Positions 5,945-9,168 of a stretch of 9,168 bases of DNA are shown here, piece after piece. Position 1 is the stretch's first letter. Every line of letters begins with the position of its first letter. Made by a program: the position numbers and the translations under genes. The notes beneath the pieces were generated by a model. It made no database searches and was not told the DNA's origin. It saw only the letters and a list, made by a program, of their open reading frames with translations. The DNA is from DATFYI01 sp035315125 (GTDB lineage: Bacteria > Chloroflexota > Anaerolineae > Anaerolineales > Anaerolineaceae): contig DATFYI010000227.1 of the NCBI GenBank assembly GCA_035315125.1, positions 1 to 9,168 of the forward strand. Reading direction: 5' to 3'.

Positions 5945-7288
5945 TTACGCCGCTTCTTGCACACACACAGCGAGTTGTTTGACTTCGTAGATCCTGACCG
6001 TATCCGCCCACAGGCTGGCATCCCCCTCGATAATAACTTGCTCGGCTTTCCGCTCAACCCTGGTAATGTTTATCTCGAGCTTCATCTGTTTGTGGGTTGG
6101 CAGAATCTGGCCGCGATACTTCCAGATCACAGGCTGGTTTATGCGCAGGTCAAAACGCGGCGACATAAAGGAGCTACCCAGGTCTTGCTGGATGGCATAA
6201 ACCTGCATGGCTTGCAGCATGGCTTCAACACCCAGCGAGCCGGGCATGACCGGGTCTTGATGAAAATGGCACGGGTAAAACCAGGCCTGTGGATCGTTAT
6301 CTTTGATGGCATAGATATAGCCATGCTTTGCCTGGGTGCTGGCCGGATCGGCGACGAAAACTCGATCCAGGAAATTTAAATGACCTGCAGCCAGGTGGTA
6401 GTAAGGCGTTTTTGCCGGGGATGTAAAATAGGCCTGGCTGCTGGTCAGGTCAATCCATTGTCCGGTTAAACCAGCCTGCCCATCCTTTTCATAGACCGGC
6501 AGAACCGTCTTGCCGGCATCCAGCCCCACCTGGCTGGCCATGGCTTGTGGGGTAAAAAATCCGAAGATCGATCCACCCGTGAAAAGTCGTTCGCCACGGC
6601 AGGATAACTCGAATTCAAATTTCTGGATGATGGTGTTATTGCTGTTGACGGTGGAGATCAGCCTGGCCTGGCAGGTGATCGTTTTTCCACGCACATCGCT
6701 GTTTTTGAGGATCTGCCCGTTTCCATCCAGGTTCCGGAAAAAGAAATCGATTTCCGGATCCAATAAATTTGAACCCAGGTAGGCAGACAAAAAACCGCAC
6801 GGCTGCATGGCTATTTCCATCCAGACCGAGAAAGGCATATACTGGTAAGCGTTATCCCGGTAGTACCAGGCGCCGGCGGGCACATCGTATTCGGTCACAA
6901 TGCTGGCAGGCTGGTCAAAATGCAGGCGCCTACCGGAGATCTCGATCACACGATCCATTAACATTAAATCGCCATTGGGGATGCGCGGGTGACGGCGACT
7001 TTCGTATAGTTCAAATTCCGCGCCAAAACAACGCGCCATCGATCCGCTGGCAAACTCAATCAAGTGATCCTTATCGAAGGCGGCCTGCGGCGCGTGGGCC
7101 GGCGTTTTCGTTCCAGCCGTTTTTGCCCCCTGAGCTGCCAATAGCTGCAACTCGATCAGTGCGGCAGTTTGTTCCAGGGCGGATTGCTGCGAATGTAAAA
7201 AATCGGCATGGATTGTGCTGGCCCGCTGTGCATTTTTATGCAGGATGCGTTGGAGTCGAGCTGAAATTGAGTTCGTTTTATCAGTCAT
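5945..7288 (-). CDS. FabA-like double-hotdog dehydratase of a PUFA/glycolipid-type synthase (PfaC DH-like)
   Basis: Stand-alone protein of 447 residues that should remove water from 3-hydroxyacyl chains during secondary lipid synthesis. Residues 1-55 are a helical lead. About 72-265 form a first hotdog unit (I-P-N-G near 103-106, M-P-F-S-V-W-M-E-I-A-M-Q-P-C-G at 151-165, F-R-N-L-D-G at 184-189). About 300-440 form the second (N-F-L-D-R-V at 305-310, then C-H-F-H-Q-D-P-V-M-P-G-S-L-G-V-E-A from 340). His341 and Glu355 match the FabA catalytic pair in spacing (14 residues). Ungapped alignment puts Arg144 where the first unit should have His, while Glu158 is kept, so only the second unit looks catalytic. 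ATG at 7288 lies 6 bases after the previous stop, so the two genes are surely co-transcribed. In PfaC and myxobacterial relatives this is a domain of a megasynthase; here it is separate. No terminator follows it. Confidence 0.87.
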   Translation of the reverse strand: MTDKTNSISARLQRILHKNAQRASTIHADFLHSQQSALEQTAALIELQLLAAQGAKTAGTKTPAHAPQAAFDKDHLIEFASGSMARCFGAEFELYESRRHPRIPNGDLMLMDRVIEISGRRLHFDQPASIVTEYDVPAGAWYYRDNAYQYMPFSVWMEIAMQPCGFLSAYLGSNLLDPEIDFFFRNLDGNGQILKNSDVRGKTITCQARLISTVNSNNTIIQKFEFELSCRGERLFTGGSIFGFFTPQAMASQVGLDAGKTVLPVYEKDGQAGLTGQWIDLTSSQAYFTSPAKTPYYHLAAGHLNFLDRVFVADPASTQAKHGYIYAIKDNDPQAWFYPCHFHQDPVMPGSLGVEAMLQAMQVYAIQQDLGSSFMSPRFDLRINQPVIWKYRGQILPTHKQMKLEINITRVERKAEQVIIEGDASLWADTVRIYEVKQLAVCVQEAA

Positions 7289-7294
7289 ACCGTT

Positions 7295-9168
7295 TTATCT
7301 TTCTGAGCGATAGAGCGCAGATAAATCGACCGGCACCCGGTGGCTGGCAAGCTTAGCCAGCAGCCTGACGATGGAAGCATCATCTTCGGCGCCTTTGCGG
7401 TTGATCGAGGCGGCCAGATGTGGTTTTTCTTTGAGGGTGTCGTCGATCCATTTTGAACAATTTGAATTGGCGCCCAATTCGATAAACACCCGGGCGCCAT
7501 CCGCATAAACCTGCTGGATCAGTTTTGGAAAATCCAGGCACGAGCACAGCATGCCGGCGATTTTACCGGCGATGGCCTGGCTGTCCATTGGTAATGGGCG
7601 ATCATCCGCCGCCGTATAGAGCGGCGTCCTGCTCTTCTCAGCCACTGGCCAGCTCAACAAATTCACCAGAGAGCCATACTCGGAGCGCATGGCCTGGCAG
7701 TGCAGGGCAAAATCAAAGGGCGCTTTCAGCGCATTACACTTTAGATCTGCGATGAGGCTCTGGCAGGCCGCCTGCGCTCCGCCGATAACCACCTGCCGGG
7801 GCGTATTGATATGGGTCAAATAGAGGCGCTGGCGATTATTGATCGCCTCGGCCACCTTTTCGGCGGGGGCCATCAGAAAGTAATTGTTCCAAAGGCGATT
7901 ACCAGGCGGCGCATCGTTTTCGGCGCTCATGCCCCAATATTCTCGCACTGCATTTTGGGCTCCAGAAAGGCGGGTGCGGAAAAGCGTTGAAGCGCTCAGC
8001 CTGGCGCTGGTTTGATCGGCTTCGTCCCAGACGCCCATACCAAATAGCATGGCGATCTCCCCCAGACTGTATCCGCAGGCCGCATCTGGCTGCACCTTGA
8101 AGATGTCGCGCAGGATCATGGTGAAAAGCACTGCCATCAAGGATCCCGATATGATCATCGCAATCGGGTCATTGTTCAACTTTGCCTCTAAAAGTTCTGA
8201 TTGTTCCCTGCTCAGCGCCTCCAGCGAGCGCGGGTAGACCAGCCGTTCCTGGATGGTCTGGCCCAGGTCGGATGTGAGACCAACCACCCGTTCATAGAGT
8301 TGTGGAAATAGCAGAAAAAGCTCCCGCCCAATCCCGGTATAAGAATTGAACGCGCCAGGGTAAACAAAAGCCACACCGCACTGCAGACCGGCCGGATCTG
8401 CCGTCAGATAGCTGCCCAGCGGGGTTTGCCAGGTCTTTTTCTTTTCAAAGACCTCAAACAGGTCTCTGGCGGCATATTCTATTTCACGCTGGATTTCAGG
8501 CCGGTCGTGTCCGACGATGGACAGCAGGTAATTGGCAGATAAGTGGCTCTGGTAAGCCTTAAAGCTGTCAATTGCCGCCGAGCGCAGATCGCCGGTAAGC
8601 GATAAAGTCTGCTTGAGCTGCTCTAAATGGGCTGAAAGCTCCTGGGCAGAATCACCGGCCAGTGGAAACAGGTAAAAACTGGATTGCGCTAAATAGGAAT
8701 TGGGCCGGTTTTTCTGGCTGAGCTCTTCCGCCAGGATCAGGTGAGCGCAGCTTCCATCCAGGCCAATGCTATTCATGGCCGCGTAGCGCTTTGATTGCCC
8801 GGCCGGTAAAAACCAGGTGCGCGTATCGGCCGGTACATAAAAAGGAGTATCTTTCCATAGTTCAGGTTTTTTTGGGCCAGACCAGCCCGGCGTGCCGGGG
8901 ATAAAACGATGATAGAGACAGAGCGCTGATTTAATAATGGCGGCCAGCGCGCTGGCTGTATACAGATGCCCAACGTTACTCTGGACGCTGCCAAGGGCCA
9001 CGTTTAGGTCTGTGCCGGCCGGCCGATATGCCTTGTAAGCTTTGTAAGCTTTGCTTATGCCGGCGATTTCAGCCGCATCGATCGGGGCAAAACCGCTGCC
9101 GAGCACTTCCAGATAACCGATTTGAGCGGGCTCGAGAGCCGCCTGAAGGAAGGCCTGCTGGCAGCTTT
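7295..9168 (-). CDS. PUFA/glycolipid-type synthase subunit, chain-length-factor (KS-like) plus acyltransferase, C-terminal part
   Basis: The frame is open to the right edge, with 623 residues visible (numbered from the first full codon at 9166); the start is outside. Residues 1-150 are the end of a ketosynthase-like domain: Y-L-E-V-L-G-S-G at 18-25, where E-A-H-G-T-G is usual, so the first catalytic His is Leu22. S-N-V-G-H-L is kept (His67), and G-L-D-G-S-C-A-H near 135-142 is the end of the fold. This suggests a non-condensing chain-length factor. Residues about 262-530 are an acyltransferase: F-V-Y-P-G-A-F-N-S-Y near 267-276, G-Y-S-L-G-E with Ser367 (Tyr where His is common), T-H-I-N-T-P near 451-456, and A-L-H-C-Q-A-M with His489. 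The tail (I-E-L-G-A-N-S, S-I-N-R-K-G, S-H-R-V-P-V-D-L) is typical of HglC/Pfa3-type KS-CLF-AT proteins. A PfaB-like KS-AT is the alternative. A full KS probably lies upstream. Confidence 0.85.
   Translation of the reverse strand, partial: SCQQAFLQAALEPAQIGYLEVLGSGFAPIDAAEIAGISKAYKAYKAYRPAGTDLNVALGSVQSNVGHLYTASALAAIIKSALCLYHRFIPGTPGWSGPKKPELWKDTPFYVPADTRTWFLPAGQSKRYAAMNSIGLDGSCAHLILAEELSQKNRPNSYLAQSSFYLFPLAGDSAQELSAHLEQLKQTLSLTGDLRSAAIDSFKAYQSHLSANYLLSIVGHDRPEIQREIEYAARDLFEVFEKKKTWQTPLGSYLTADPAGLQCGVAFVYPGAFNSYTGIGRELFLLFPQLYERVVGLTSDLGQTIQERLVYPRSLEALSREQSELLEAKLNNDPIAMIISGSLMAVLFTMILRDIFKVQPDAACGYSLGEIAMLFGMGVWDEADQTSARLSASTLFRTRLSGAQNAVREYWGMSAENDAPPGNRLWNNYFLMAPAEKVAEAINNRQRLYLTHINTPRQVVIGGAQAACQSLIADLKCNALKAPFDFALHCQAMRSEYGSLVNLLSWPVAEKSRTPLYTAADDRPLPMDSQAIAGKIAGMLCSCLDFPKLIQQVYADGARVFIELGANSNCSKWIDDTLKEKPHLAASINRKGAEDDASIVRLLAKLASHRVPVDLSALYRSER
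9026..9052 (-). repeat. Nine-base tandem repeat encoding Lys-Ala-Tyr
   Basis: Two identical 9-base units (plus strand GTAAGCTTT at 9035-9043 and 9044-9052) and a diverged third (9026-9034) encode K-A-Y three times in the KS-like domain, in the stretch between the G-S-G motif and the S-N-V-G-H-L motif. The repeat keeps the frame and probably arose by replication slippage. Confidence 0.75.

Noticed and set aside
6769..7356. Plus-strand 195-codon frame opposite the dehydratase and acyltransferase genes
   Set aside because: It lies wholly antisense to two well-supported domains and resembles no protein family I recognise. Treated as a shadow frame.

Overview
The window holds six protein-coding genes, all on the minus strand (so transcription runs from right to left), with short gaps. 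It looks like a bacterial chromosome of moderate G+C. A Chloroflexota (Anaerolineae-like) host is my best guess. It rests on the lipoprotein with a long Thr/Gln/Pro/Ala linker after its lipidation cysteine, and on split PUFA/glycolipid-type synthase genes beside sugar ABC transporters. This is inference from style, not from a marker gene. I see no RNA gene, insertion sequence, CRISPR array or phage gene.

Right part (5945-9168): the end of a secondary-lipid (polyunsaturated fatty acid / heterocyst-glycolipid type) synthase locus. A partial gene carries the end of a ketosynthase-like chain-length-factor domain followed by an acyltransferase domain. Six bases downstream lies a stand-alone FabA-like double-hotdog dehydratase. 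In myxobacterial-type PUFA synthases these domains usually sit in one polypeptide (KS-CLF-AT-DH...). Here they are split. The first KS, ACPs, ketoreductase and enoyl reductase are not in the window and would be expected beyond the right edge.

Middle (4049-5944): a regulatory hub. A near-consensus sigma-70 promoter (TTGACA-N17-TACAAT) is flanked and overlapped by four copies of a 10-base motif (TTGTTGnAAT-like), arranged as two tandem pairs facing each other. It drives an unusual regulator: a complete DeoR-type repressor (HTH plus phosphosugar sensor) fused to a complete sugar-binding domain of the periplasmic-binding-protein fold. Its true start is probably a TTG at 5813, because the longest open frame begins upstream of the promoter. 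A strong 12-bp hairpin follows its stop codon.

Left part (1-4048): a CUT2-type sugar ABC importer in the order ATPase (RbsA/MglA/RhaT-like double NBD), permease, permease (17-bp overlap) and, after a 144-bp gap, the start of the substrate-binding lipoprotein, which runs off the left edge. The two different permeases resemble the RhaP/RhaQ or LsrC/LsrD arrangement. The transported sugar cannot be fixed from the window.

Proposed working model: the importer brings in a sugar. The fusion regulator may sense both the free sugar (SBP-like domain) and its phosphorylated product (DeoR C-terminal domain), and it controls its own promoter and probably the importer operon. Whether the lipid synthase is functionally linked to the sugar importer or is merely adjacent is open.
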